Source: JACKII01 sp041687435
GTDB taxonomy: Bacteria > Pseudomonadota > Alphaproteobacteria > Bin95
Assembly: GCA_041687435.1 (NCBI GenBank)
Contig: JAWLBX010000002.1
Coordinates: 191,993-255,992 of the forward strand
DNA length: 64,000 bases
Direction: 5' to 3'
Position numbers and translations under genes: made by a program. The notes under the pieces are model-generated. The model had not been told where the DNA came from. It saw only the letters and a list, made by a program, of their open reading frames with translations, and made no database searches. This document shows positions 25,438-33,933 of this stretch, in pieces (position 1 is the stretch's first letter; every line of letters begins with the position of its first letter).

Positions 25438-26607
25438 ATGATGTCTTCCGATGCCTTCCGCGATTTCGAGACCTACCTGGCCGCAATCGAAAAATTCACC
25501 GACGACGAACTGATCCCGGCCGAACCGCGGCTTGAAGCGGAAGATTGCGTGCCGGCGGAACTCGTGCAGCGCATGCGGGAGCTGGGGCTTTTCGGCATTT
25601 CGATCCCGGAAGAGTTCGGCGGCCTCGCCTGCAGCCAGGAGGAGCAGGTACGCCTCACCATGGCATTCACCCGCGCCTCTGCCGTTTACCGCTCGCGGTT
25701 TTCGACGACGATCGGGCTGACGAGCCAGGCCATCCTCGATTTCGCGACCGACGAGCAAAAACAGCAATGGCTGCCGCGCATGGCGTCCGGCGAGGTCACC
25801 GGTGCCTTCGCCCTTACGGAGCCGGATGCGGGCAGCGACGCCGGAGCATTGACGACGACCGCGGTTCGAGATGGCGACCACTACGTCCTGAACGGGTGGA
25901 AGCGATACATTACCAATGCGCCGGAGGCCGACCTGTTCCTGGTGATGGCGCGCACGGACCTGTCGAGCCAAGGCTCGCAGGGCATTTCCGCCTTTCTTGT
26001 GCCCGCCGGCACCCCCGGGATCGAGCCGCTGCCGGCGCCACCCCTGTTGGGCCTGCGTGGCTCTCATTCGACCGAAATCCGGATCGAAAATTGCCGCGTG
26101 CCAGCCGCCAACCTTGTCGGCGGCGTCGAAGGGCGCGGCCTGGGCGCGGCCCTGCGCGGCATCAATTCCGCCCGCACTCATGTCGCCGCCACCTGTGTCG
26201 GCCAGGCTATCCGGCTGATTGCGGAGGCTGTGGCGCATGCCCGGCAGCGCCAGCAATTCGGCCAACCTATTGGCGATTTCCAGATGGTCCAGGCGATGCT
26301 GGCGGACATGCAGGCCGACATGCTGGCGGCAAAAGCCCTGGTGCTGGACGTATCACGTGCGTTCGACCGGGCGGTGGAGGGCGGAACCGCCCTGGCATTC
26401 CCGAATATTGCCGCCGCCAAATATTTCGCCTCGGAAATGGTTTGCCGCGTCGCGGACCGGGCGGTGCAAGTCCTGGGCGGGGCCGGCTATGTGGAGGACA
26501 ACGCCGTCACGCGGATGTACCGCGACGTGCGCCTGTTCCGGCTGTTCGAGGGCACCAGCCAGATCCAGCAGCAGCAGATCGCGAAGGCCATGCTGCGCGC
26601 CAACTGA
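25438..26607 (+). CDS. Acyl-CoA dehydrogenase
   Basis: An FAD enzyme that desaturates an acyl-CoA at alpha-beta and passes electrons to electron-transfer flavoprotein. At 389 residues it is standard for the family. Motifs: GAFALTEPDAGSDAG near residue 122 (flavin/substrate signature), RQQFGQPIGDFQ near 271 and the C-terminal AVQVLGGAGYVEDNAVTRMYRDVR; E371 in FEGTSQIQ is at the position of the catalytic base of medium-chain enzymes. Chain-length specificity cannot be read. It follows the efflux gene by 15 bases on the same strand but is probably not functionally linked. It is convergent with the btuB-like gene. Confidence 0.93.
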   Translation: MMSSDAFRDFETYLAAIEKFTDDELIPAEPRLEAEDCVPAELVQRMRELGLFGISIPEEFGGLACSQEEQVRLTMAFTRASAVYRSRFSTTIGLTSQAILDFATDEQKQQWLPRMASGEVTGAFALTEPDAGSDAGALTTTAVRDGDHYVLNGWKRYITNAPEADLFLVMARTDLSSQGSQGISAFLVPAGTPGIEPLPAPPLLGLRGSHSTEIRIENCRVPAANLVGGVEGRGLGAALRGINSARTHVAATCVGQAIRLIAEAVAHARQRQQFGQPIGDFQMVQAMLADMQADMLAAKALVLDVSRAFDRAVEGGTALAFPNIAAAKYFASEMVCRVADRAVQVLGGAGYVEDNAVTRMYRDVRLFRLFEGTSQIQQQQIAKAMLRAN

Positions 26608-26663
26608 TGCGCCGCTCAGGCCAAGCCCCGGACAGCCAAACCGGCCGCCCGGGAAAGACACCG

Positions 26664-28586
26664 CTAACGGCCGCCCAGCCGGATTTTCACGCCGGCAAAG
26701 GCGCCGATGCCCGGATTACTGAACCCGAAAACATCCTGGTAGTCCTCGTCCAGCAAGTTCTCGACCCGGCCGAACAGTTCGATCCGGTCGGTCACCTGGT
26801 AGGCCGCCGTCACGTCTGCCTTGACGTAACTGTCCAGGGTAACCATCCGCCGGTTGGCGAAGAAGTTGGAAAACTGAAAATCCTTCTGGTCGCCATTGTA
26901 GTCCACCCCCAGGTCGATCGTCGCGCGCCCTTCCAGGAAGCGGTAACCGGCATTCAGGCTGGCGGTGTGGCGCGGCCTGCGGACAAGCTGGGTTCCGTTC
27001 GGATCCTCTGCGTCGGTGTAGGTATATTGGCCGGACAGCAACAAGTCGTCGATGGGTTCCGCCGTAAGGCTGACCTCGACACCCTGCACCTTCGTCACGC
27101 CGGGCAGGTTGACGGCAGTATTGCCGGCGCCATCGATCAGGTCGGTGATGCGGTTGTGGAAGTAGGTCAGGTCGACCGTGACGCGGTCATCCCAGACACT
27201 CTGTTCGATGCCGATATCGAAGCCGCGGCTTTCCTCCGGCTGCAGGTTGGGGTTGGGTACAAAATTCGGACCGAAACCATAGAGTTCGAACAGGGTGGGG
27301 TTCTTGACGCCTGTGCCGAAACTGCCGTGCAGTCGGGTGCCCGTTTGCGGGAAGAGATAGGCCGCCGTGGCGCGGTACGTGGTGGCGTCGGCAAACAACT
27401 CGTTGAAATCGTGCCGCACGCTGGCAGACAGAAACAGCCGGTCGAACAGGCTCACCCGATATTCGCCGACAAGGCCGTGGTTGGTGATGTCCAGGTCCGA
27501 ACCACCGAATGCGCTGACGGTTTTCTGGGCATCGTTTTCCCGTTCCACCAGCACCGTGAAGGTGTGGCTGGCGTCCGCGATCTCCGGCGTTTCCAGGAAC
27601 AGGTTCGATTGATAGTCGAACCGCGTTTTTTCTCCTTTCGACGAGAACGACACGGCGCCATTTGTCAGGGAATCCGCCTGGTCGGTATGGTAGGCTGCGC
27701 CCGCGATGTGTTCCCAGCGGCCATCGAACAGGCTGTACTTCACCTGGACCCGTCCGGTGCGTTGAAGGGAGTCCGTTTCCTCGTCGCCATCGACCGTGCC
27801 GATAATGCCGGCCACAAATGGCTGCGGATCGGTCTCGATTGTGCTTTTCATCAGGCGGCCGAACAGGTCGATCTCCAGATTATCGAGTGGCTGCAGGCCG
27901 ATCTTGATGTTCAGCGTCCTGTTCTCGTTACCGTCGCGCTCCGTATTGCCTTCGGATTTCGGCGCCACCGAAACGCCGCCAGTGCGGAAGAAGGTGCCGC
28001 CCAGGGAAAAGTCGTAGGTCTCTCCGCCGCCCTGCAACTGGGCCGCCAGTCGCCCGGTCTCGAACGAGCCACCTTCTGCCGAAACGGTCAGGCCGATGGG
28101 GCCGCCGCCTTTCTTGGTGATAATGTTGACGACGCCGCCAATCGCCTCGCTGCCGTAGATGGCACTTTGCGGGCCGCGCAGGATCTCGATCCGCTCGACA
28201 TCGCTCGCCAGCATATTGCCGAAGTCGAATTCCGAAGCCCCGCTGGGGTCGTTCAGTTCGATCCCGTCGATCAAAACCAGCGTGTGATTCGCCTCTGCGC
28301 CGCGAATGCGGACCTGCGTCTGGCTGCCTGTCGGCCCGGACCGGGCGAGCGCCACGCCGGGGACCTTGCGCAACACGTCGGCGAGACTGCGGGCCTGCTG
28401 ACGTTCGATCTGTTCGGAAGTGATCACGGTGACGGCGCTGCCGACTTCCCTGGCGGCCACCGGCGTGGCGCTGGCGGATACGACGACGGGCGCGAGCACG
28501 ATGGGCTCGTCGGCGGCCAGAACATTGGCGGCAGGCAGCACGGACAAGGCCAATGCGCCTGCAAGTCGATGGTGGAATATGGTCAT
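26664..28586 (-). CDS. btuB: TonB-dependent outer-membrane vitamin B12 receptor
   Basis: A 640-residue receptor that imports cobalamin (or another corrinoid) with TonB energy. Signal peptide about 1-24 (MTIFHHRLAGALALSVLP to VLAADE); a TonB-box-like segment EPIVLAPVVVSA follows. The plug domain carries SEQIERQQARSLADVLRKVPGV, VRIRGAEANHTLVLIDGIEL and the GPQSAIYGSEAIGGVVNIIT block. The barrel ends with the C-terminal aromatic-poor IRLGGR. Cobalamin specificity is inferred mainly from the B12 riboswitch upstream. The ATG at 28586 is used; codons further upstream in this frame belong to the leader RNA. Confidence 0.93.
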   Translation of the reverse strand: MTIFHHRLAGALALSVLPAANVLAADEPIVLAPVVVSASATPVAAREVGSAVTVITSEQIERQQARSLADVLRKVPGVALARSGPTGSQTQVRIRGAEANHTLVLIDGIELNDPSGASEFDFGNMLASDVERIEILRGPQSAIYGSEAIGGVVNIITKKGGGPIGLTVSAEGGSFETGRLAAQLQGGGETYDFSLGGTFFRTGGVSVAPKSEGNTERDGNENRTLNIKIGLQPLDNLEIDLFGRLMKSTIETDPQPFVAGIIGTVDGDEETDSLQRTGRVQVKYSLFDGRWEHIAGAAYHTDQADSLTNGAVSFSSKGEKTRFDYQSNLFLETPEIADASHTFTVLVERENDAQKTVSAFGGSDLDITNHGLVGEYRVSLFDRLFLSASVRHDFNELFADATTYRATAAYLFPQTGTRLHGSFGTGVKNPTLFELYGFGPNFVPNPNLQPEESRGFDIGIEQSVWDDRVTVDLTYFHNRITDLIDGAGNTAVNLPGVTKVQGVEVSLTAEPIDDLLLSGQYTYTDAEDPNGTQLVRRPRHTASLNAGYRFLEGRATIDLGVDYNGDQKDFQFSNFFANRRMVTLDSYVKADVTAAYQVTDRIELFGRVENLLDEDYQDVFGFSNPGIGAFAGVKIRLGGR

Positions 28587-28785
28587 AAAGACACCCTCGG
28601 GGCTCTCGCGGTTGTTTGATCGCGAGGCGGCCAAAAGACCAGCCGCCCGGCAAATTGCGCGGAACCGCGATGACGGCGCGAGGGTTGGGGTCAATCTCAG
28701 ACACCCGGCCCGGCCAGCAACGCGTTTCCCCGCGTCACCGCAAACGGGCCTCCGCTCCCATGGCACACCCCGGCCAGAGGAATGG

Positions 28786-28976
28786 GTGACGCTCGCAACG
28801 GTAGGTCTCCTGGCTCACGGGTCATCGCGCTGCTGCCGGCCTTCCCAGTTTCCCAGTGGCACAAAAATGGCAGACGCTCGCCGTTTACAGTTGCGGGGGC
28901 AGCCAAGGCTTGCCGGGACATTGGCCCGGATCCTTGTTCCCTTTTGCATCCCCATCTGCCGATGGGGAACCGTCAC
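28786..28976 (-). ncRNA. Cobalamin (B12) riboswitch in the btuB leader
   Basis: On the minus strand the conserved core reads, in order: AAAAGGGAAC (near 28947), GGCTGCCCCCGCAACTGTAA (near 28905), CGG, GCCACTG...GGGAAGGC (28860-28830) and the B12 box GAGCCAGGAGACC (near 28816-28804). The closing stem P1 is visible as GTGACG (28976-28971) pairing with CGTCAC (28791-28786). High cobalamin would fold the aptamer and reduce btuB expression. The 199 bases between aptamer and start codon must hold the expression platform; a GGCGGC/GCCGCC hairpin near 28631-28652 is a candidate, but no clear terminator with a T-run is seen. Confidence 0.95.
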
Positions 28977-29272
28977 TGGGCGCGGACACTAACGAACCGG
29001 CCGTGGCGATGCAATCGGCATGACAGAAGACGCCCGAAACTGCCCCGGAAACCCGGGCCGCGGCGATCGTTTGGGAAATTTGCGCTGCAACGGCGATTCC
29101 CACTTGATAGAATTCCTCTAAATAGCGTCTAATCAGAATGTCATACCAAGTTGTCACTGAGTCGAAGAAGGCAGCCACAACCATCAATTAAACACAGGCA
29201 GAAGTTCTCAATGTGAGCAAATGCTTAGTGGAGCAGCCTGCGACGGCCCCGATTTGCTGATGGGAGGAAAAC
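28977..29272. other. Divergent non-coding region between the btuB riboswitch and soxC
   Basis: This is the largest gene-free stretch; with the riboswitch and leader the gap is 686 bases. About 29100-29220 is clearly more AT-rich than its surroundings and should hold promoters for both directions. No convincing -35/-10 pair could be fixed. A strong ribosome site GGGAGGAA lies just before the soxC ATG. No ORF with coding character was seen. Confidence 0.6.
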
Positions 29273-30568
29273 ATGCAGCAGGACGATAAGACCAAACAAA
29301 ACCTGGCCGAATTCTTCGCCGAAAATCCGGCGGAAGCCGACCGCCGCTTCTTTGGCCGCATCGCTCATGCCGACCGCCGGGGCTTTCTGAAAGGCGCGGG
29401 CCTTGCGACCATGGGCGCCATGCTGGGCATGACCATTCCCTTCCACCGTAACATGCCGCAGGGGCTGATTCCCGCGGCACTGGCTGCGGAGGATATTCTG
29501 GTCGGCAAGGACGGCCTTACCCTGCTGAATGACCGGCCGATCAATGCGGAAACTCCGGCGCACCTGCTGGACGATCCCATTACGCCGACCAACCGGCATT
29601 TCGTGCGGAACAACGGCCTCGTGCCGGACGCTATGGACCCGGCAACGTGGCAACTGACCATAGATGGCCTGGTCGACAACCCGCTGACGCTGTCTATTGC
29701 CGACCTGATGGCGAATTTCGAGGTGGTCACCATGGCGTTGACCATCGAATGCGGCGGCAATGGCCGCGCCGCCTTCAACCCGCCCGCGTCCGGCAACCAA
29801 TGGACCGATGGCGCCGTCGCCTGCTCCAACTGGACCGGCGTCCTCCTGAAAGATGTGCTGGCGAAGGCGGGCGTTAAGTCCAACGTGGTTTATACGGCGC
29901 ACGAAGGCGCGGACATGCACCTGTCCGGCCAGCCGGGCAAACTGCCGATATCCCGCGGCATGCCGATTGCCAAGGCCATGACGGACAACGTGCTGATCGC
30001 CTTCGAAATGAACGGCGCGGCGCTGCATCCGCTGAACGGCGCGCCCTTGCGGCTGGTGGTGCCGGGGTGGCCGGGTTCATGCTCGCAGAAGTGGCTGACG
30101 CGGATTTATCTGCGCGATGTCGTCCATGACGGCGCGAAAATGACAGGCACCTCCTATCGCGTGCCGAACCGGCCGGTCGAGCCCGGCGAGAAGGTGGCGA
30201 CCGAAGACTTCGTCATCATCGAACGCATGCCGGTCAAGTCGCTGATTACCAGCCCGGAAGACGGCGTATCGGCAGGCAAAAGTGTGGAGGTGCGAGGCCA
30301 TACATGGTCCGGCGACCGCACCGTGTCGGCGCTGGACATCTCCATCGACTTCGGCGCGACATGGCAGCGGACGACGCTGGATGCGCCGGTGAACGATGGG
30401 GCCTGGCAGAACTGGCGGGCCAACGTCACCTTTCCCCAGGCCGGCTATTATGAGGTCTGGTCGCGCGCGACGGACAGCGCCGGCGAGATGCAGCCATTCG
30501 CTATCAACTGGAACCCGAAGGGCTATCTCAACAACACGATGCACCGGATCGCGGTCCGCGTCGCATAA
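29273..30568 (+). CDS. soxC: SoxC-like sulfite dehydrogenase molybdenum subunit
   Basis: A 431-residue molybdopterin enzyme of the sulfite oxidase family. A Tat signal is evident: R35-R36 in ADRRGFLKGAG followed by a hydrophobic stretch (about 41-56), so the folded cofactor-bearing protein is exported to the periplasm. The Mo-ligand Cys is C160 in TIECGGNGR, followed by GAVACSNWTGVLLKDVL, and the C-terminal dimerisation domain starts near residue 320. SoxC partners SoxD as sulfur dehydrogenase in thiosulfate oxidation; related pairs oxidise sulfite. Here the next gene is a diheme cytochrome, and no soxXYZAB genes are seen, so a stand-alone sulfite-oxidising role is more likely. Confidence 0.9.
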   Translation: MQQDDKTKQNLAEFFAENPAEADRRFFGRIAHADRRGFLKGAGLATMGAMLGMTIPFHRNMPQGLIPAALAAEDILVGKDGLTLLNDRPINAETPAHLLDDPITPTNRHFVRNNGLVPDAMDPATWQLTIDGLVDNPLTLSIADLMANFEVVTMALTIECGGNGRAAFNPPASGNQWTDGAVACSNWTGVLLKDVLAKAGVKSNVVYTAHEGADMHLSGQPGKLPISRGMPIAKAMTDNVLIAFEMNGAALHPLNGAPLRLVVPGWPGSCSQKWLTRIYLRDVVHDGAKMTGTSYRVPNRPVEPGEKVATEDFVIIERMPVKSLITSPEDGVSAGKSVEVRGHTWSGDRTVSALDISIDFGATWQRTTLDAPVNDGAWQNWRANVTFPQAGYYEVWSRATDSAGEMQPFAINWNPKGYLNNTMHRIAVRVA

Positions 30569-30636
30569 CTGGAGTGTCCGCGGGAGGCGGCCTGCCGTCT
30601 CCCGCCAATCGTATCTGCAACCGGGGATCGTGATCC

Positions 30637-31329
30637 GTGCGTATTGTTTCCGTCAGCCTTCTGCTGGCTGCGCTGGCGCTGCCTGTCTCGGCGTCCGAAC
30701 TGACCGACCGGCTGGCGTCGGCTTCGCCCGCCGCGGGCGAAGCCGTGTTCAACCGCTGCAAGGCGTGCCACACCATCGAGCAGAATGGCCAACATCGCGT
30801 TGGCCCGAACCTCTGGGGGATTGTTGGCAAACCCGTCGCTTCGGCGGAAGGTTTCCGACGCTATTCGCCCGCACTGAAAAATTTCGGCGGCACCTGGACC
30901 CTCGAACGGCTCGATACGTTCCTGGAAAACCCGCGCAAGACCGTCAAGGGCGTGCGGATGGTGTTTCCCGGCTTGCCCAAGGCCGGCGAGCGGGCGAATG
31001 TCATCGCCTACCTGAACCAAAACAGCCCCTCGCCTATGGATTTCGGGGCCGACGCGCAGGCAGAAACCGCACCGCCGGCAGAGCAGGCCGAAGACTTCGG
31101 CGTGCTCTTCCATGCGCCCGGGGTCGCAGAGACTTTCTACGCCTGTACCGCCTGCCACTCGGAACGGATCGTGGCGCAACAGGGATTGTCCCGCGAGCGG
31201 TGGGAGGAAATGCTGGTGTGGATGGTTGAGGAACAGGGTATGGAACCGCTGCCGGAGGAAGATGAGAAGATCATTCTCGACTACCTCTCCACCCACTACA
31301 ATGAAGACCGCCCCCACTTCCCCCGGTAA
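30637..31329 (+). CDS. SoxD-like diheme cytochrome c, electron acceptor of the SoxC-like enzyme
   Basis: A 230-residue periplasmic cytochrome with signal peptide (about 1-20, ending PVSASE). The first domain is class I cytochrome c: CKACH at 41-45 and a probable axial Met109 in VRMVFPGL. A low-complexity linker (about 138-152) leads to a second small heme domain with CTACH at 170-174 and a possible ligand Met in WEEMLVWMVEEQGM. Two heme sites match SoxD, but the protein is much shorter than the roughly 380 residues of classical SoxD. The GTG start lies 68 bases after soxC. It should pass electrons to the respiratory chain. Confidence 0.87.
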   Translation: MRIVSVSLLLAALALPVSASELTDRLASASPAAGEAVFNRCKACHTIEQNGQHRVGPNLWGIVGKPVASAEGFRRYSPALKNFGGTWTLERLDTFLENPRKTVKGVRMVFPGLPKAGERANVIAYLNQNSPSPMDFGADAQAETAPPAEQAEDFGVLFHAPGVAETFYACTACHSERIVAQQGLSRERWEEMLVWMVEEQGMEPLPEEDEKIILDYLSTHYNEDRPHFPR

Positions 31330-31370
31330 TACAAGCGGGCCGGCGGCAAGGGGTGCCGTTACGACGGGCT

Positions 31371-32819
31371 CTACCGGACCGGCGGATGCCAGGGCGTACC
31401 GTCAGGCAATTCGTCGCCGAACAGTTCCGGGTCGTCGAAGGCCTGCATGGCCTGCCAGTGGCGCTCAAAGTCGGCGCGGAACAGGTCGCCGGCCAGGCCT
31501 TGCGCCAGGCGCTCCGCACCCTCGCTCACCGCGGGAATGTCGCCGGAGACATTGCCGTGCGTCATCGCCGCGGCATAGGTGAAGCAATAAATGTCAGCCA
31601 AATGGGGCGCGGTCCCGGCCTGCCGTTCCTGAAACTGGAAACTGGGCGAGAGCGCCGGGAAGCGCGCCCATTCGGTCTGGCGTTGGGCCTCGTCCGCCAG
31701 CAGTTCGGCATGGGTGCGGATCAGCGATGCGTGCGCCACCAGCTCCGCCGGGGCCGACAGGTCAATGGTAAAGCCGGTGCCGAGGATGACATGGTCTACC
31801 GACAGAACGCCCTGTGGCGTGCCCAGCCGCAGCCGCCCATCCGGCCCGCCTGCCGCTGTTTCGACCGGTGCATCCAGCCAGAGCCCGGCGTTGGCATGGC
31901 GGAACATCCGCAGCACCGAATCCCGCGGCGGCGCCACGCGGTAGCTGGAGATATAGTCCAGCAGCCGCAGCCGCCATTCGGGCGAGAGCGTCGGAAAGCC
32001 GTGGGTGAAGCCGCCATAGACAATGCCCTTGGCCTTGTTGATGCGCGGCACCGCCGGCGCACGGGCCAACAGGGTCACCTGCCGCGCGCCGGCCTCCAGC
32101 GCCGAGGCCGCGTTGTCCACGGCGGAAGCGCTGAGGCCGATCACCGCCACGTCCCGGCCTTCAAGCGCGGCAAAGTCGATGGCTTCCGAGGTATGCTGCA
32201 CGCCCGCGCCGAGAAAGGGTGCCAGAGGCTCCGGAATGCGGGGCCGGGCCTGCCCCTCCCGCCCGGTCGCCAGCACCAGCTTGCGGGCCGCTGCCGTTTC
32301 CCGCCGGCCGTCGGCGTGAATCAGGTCGAGGTCGAGTCCGTGCGCCGCCGGTCGGATCGCCGCGAGGCGGACCCCGTTCTCGGTCGGCAGGTCCAGCACG
32401 CGGCCATACCAAGTCAGATAGTCCATCCACATGGTGCGCGGGATCTTGCCAAGGCCATCCCAGGCCGCCTCGCCATGCTGCGCCTCGTACCAGGCGCGGA
32501 AGGTCAGGTTCGGCAGGCCCATGGCCGGGCCGGTCAGATGGTTCGGGCTGCGCAGGGTCCGCATGCGGGCATAGGTCACCCATGGCCCTTCGCGGCCGGC
32601 CTCCGCCCGGTCCAGCAGGCGCAGCCGGGCGATTCCCTGCCGCCGCAGGGCGAACGCGGCGGTCATGCCCAGCATGCCGGCGCCGGCGACGATCACATCG
32701 CTAACCGGCCCATCGCTGGCCCGCACCTCCGGCACCCATCCTTTGGGCGGATAGTTCAGCAGGCGCAGATCGCGGGCAAGGTCGGCCTCGAGGGCCTGAA
32801 GAGAGGTCGGAGCAGGCAT
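31371..32819 (-). CDS. Flavin-containing NAD(P)-binding monooxygenase-like oxidoreductase
   Basis: A 482-residue protein with an FAD-binding Rossmann motif GAGMLG at 46-51 (in DVIVAGAGMLGMTAAF) and a second NADPH-type site VAVIGLSASAVDNAAS near the middle, followed by LGTGFTIDLS. The two sites resemble flavin-containing and Baeyer-Villiger-type monooxygenases, although a clean FxGxxxHxxxW fingerprint was not found. The substrate is unknown. It is convergent with the cytochrome gene and divergent from the tandem SDR genes, with which it shares a 151-base regulatory region. Confidence 0.78.
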   Translation of the reverse strand: MPAPTSLQALEADLARDLRLLNYPPKGWVPEVRASDGPVSDVIVAGAGMLGMTAAFALRRQGIARLRLLDRAEAGREGPWVTYARMRTLRSPNHLTGPAMGLPNLTFRAWYEAQHGEAAWDGLGKIPRTMWMDYLTWYGRVLDLPTENGVRLAAIRPAAHGLDLDLIHADGRRETAAARKLVLATGREGQARPRIPEPLAPFLGAGVQHTSEAIDFAALEGRDVAVIGLSASAVDNAASALEAGARQVTLLARAPAVPRINKAKGIVYGGFTHGFPTLSPEWRLRLLDYISSYRVAPPRDSVLRMFRHANAGLWLDAPVETAAGGPDGRLRLGTPQGVLSVDHVILGTGFTIDLSAPAELVAHASLIRTHAELLADEAQRQTEWARFPALSPSFQFQERQAGTAPHLADIYCFTYAAAMTHGNVSGDIPAVSEGAERLAQGLAGDLFRADFERHWQAMQAFDDPELFGDELPDGTPWHPPVR

Positions 32820-32857
32820 GACCTGTTTCTAACGTGCGGAGGGGTCCCGCGCCAGCC

Positions 32858-32869
32858 GGTCAATTGACC
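32858..32869. promoter_or_regulatory. Perfect 12-bp palindrome in the monooxygenase/SDR divergent promoter region
   Basis: GGTCAATTGACC is a perfect 12-base palindrome in the 151-base gap between the flavin monooxygenase gene (minus) and the first of two SDR genes (plus). It is 38 bases upstream of the monooxygenase ATG and about 100 bases upstream of the SDR start. Candidate operator; the regulator is not in view. Confidence 0.45.
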
Positions 32870-32970
32870 CCCCGCGGCAGCGTCCAAGCGGGCAGGCCAC
32901 CATTGCACCCACCGCAACGCCCCTCTAGATTGCCGCCATCTGGAAATCCCCAAGGGAGAAGTACGCAAAG

Positions 32971-33888
32971 ATGGCTGATGGAATGCTAGACGGCAAAGTG
33001 GTGCTGGTGACCGGCGCCGGCCGTGGCATCGGTGCCGAGGTGGCGAAACTCGCCGCCGCAGAGGGTGCCAAGGTGGTGGTGAACGATCTCGGCGGTTCCG
33101 TCGACGGCGAAGGACAGGACGCGACCCCTGCACAGGAGGTCTGCAACGAGATCGCCGCAAACGGCGGTGAGGCCGTGGTCAACGGCGACAGCGTTGCCGA
33201 CTTCAAGGCCGCGCAGGGCATGGTTCAGCAGGCGATCGATACCTTCGGCAAGATTGACGGCATCGTGAACGTCGCCGGCATCCTGCGCGATGTCATTTTC
33301 CACAAGATGACCAAGCAGGACTGGGACAGCGTTATCGCCGTTCATCTGAAGGGCTCGTTCAACGTCGCCCGCGCCGCGGCCGAGCACTTCCGCACCCAGG
33401 AATCCGGCGCGATGGTGCATTTCACCTCGACCAGCGGATTGATCGGCAATTTCGGCCAGGCCAACTATGCCGCCGCCAAGCTCGGCATTGTCGGCATGAG
33501 CACGAACATCGCTCTCGACATGGCCCGCTATAACGTGCGCTCCAACTGCATGTCGCCGTTCGCATGGTCCCGCATGATCGGCACGATTCCCGCCAACTCG
33601 CCGGAGCAGGAAGCCCGCCTTGCCAAGATCAAGCGCATGGTGCCGGCCCAGATCGCGCCGATGTGCGTCTATCTGCTGACGGATGCGGCCAGCGATGTGA
33701 CCGGCCAGATTTTCGGCAGCCGCATGAACGAGCAGGTGCTGTTCAGCCAGTCCCGCCCGATCCGTTCGGTCCACAACGCCGAAGGCTGGACGCCGCGCAG
33801 CATTGCCGAGGACGGCATGCCCGCCCTGGTGCCCAGCTTCCAGCCGCTCGACCGCTCCGGCGACGTATTCTGCTGGGATCCGATCTGA
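32971..33888 (+). CDS. SDR-family (R)-3-hydroxyacyl-CoA dehydrogenase-like protein, copy 1
   Basis: A 305-residue SDR resembling the N-terminal dehydrogenase domain of peroxisomal multifunctional enzyme type 2. NAD(P) motif TGAGRGIG at 14-21, NDLGGS at 38-43, NVAGILRD at 100-107, catalytic S153/S155 region in FTSTSG, and Y166 with K170 in NYAAAK. The long C-terminal extension (about 240-305, ending DVFCWDPI) is typical of this subgroup. AAGGGAGAA precedes the ATG. A closely similar second copy follows 45 bases later. A role in beta-oxidation-like acyl-CoA metabolism is inferred. Confidence 0.87.
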   Translation: MADGMLDGKVVLVTGAGRGIGAEVAKLAAAEGAKVVVNDLGGSVDGEGQDATPAQEVCNEIAANGGEAVVNGDSVADFKAAQGMVQQAIDTFGKIDGIVNVAGILRDVIFHKMTKQDWDSVIAVHLKGSFNVARAAAEHFRTQESGAMVHFTSTSGLIGNFGQANYAAAKLGIVGMSTNIALDMARYNVRSNCMSPFAWSRMIGTIPANSPEQEARLAKIKRMVPAQIAPMCVYLLTDAASDVTGQIFGSRMNEQVLFSQSRPIRSVHNAEGWTPRSIAEDGMPALVPSFQPLDRSGDVFCWDPI

Positions 33889-33933
33889 TCTTTCCCGCGC
33901 GACCTGAAACGCTGCGATTACAAGGAATTGGAA

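Noticed and set aside
25545..28619. Very long open frame of 1024 codons on the plus strand across acyl-CoA dehydrogenase and btuB
   Set aside because: It is antisense to btuB and out of frame with the dehydrogenase. Its residues are Arg/Gly/Pro-rich with no domain, a usual result of high GC.
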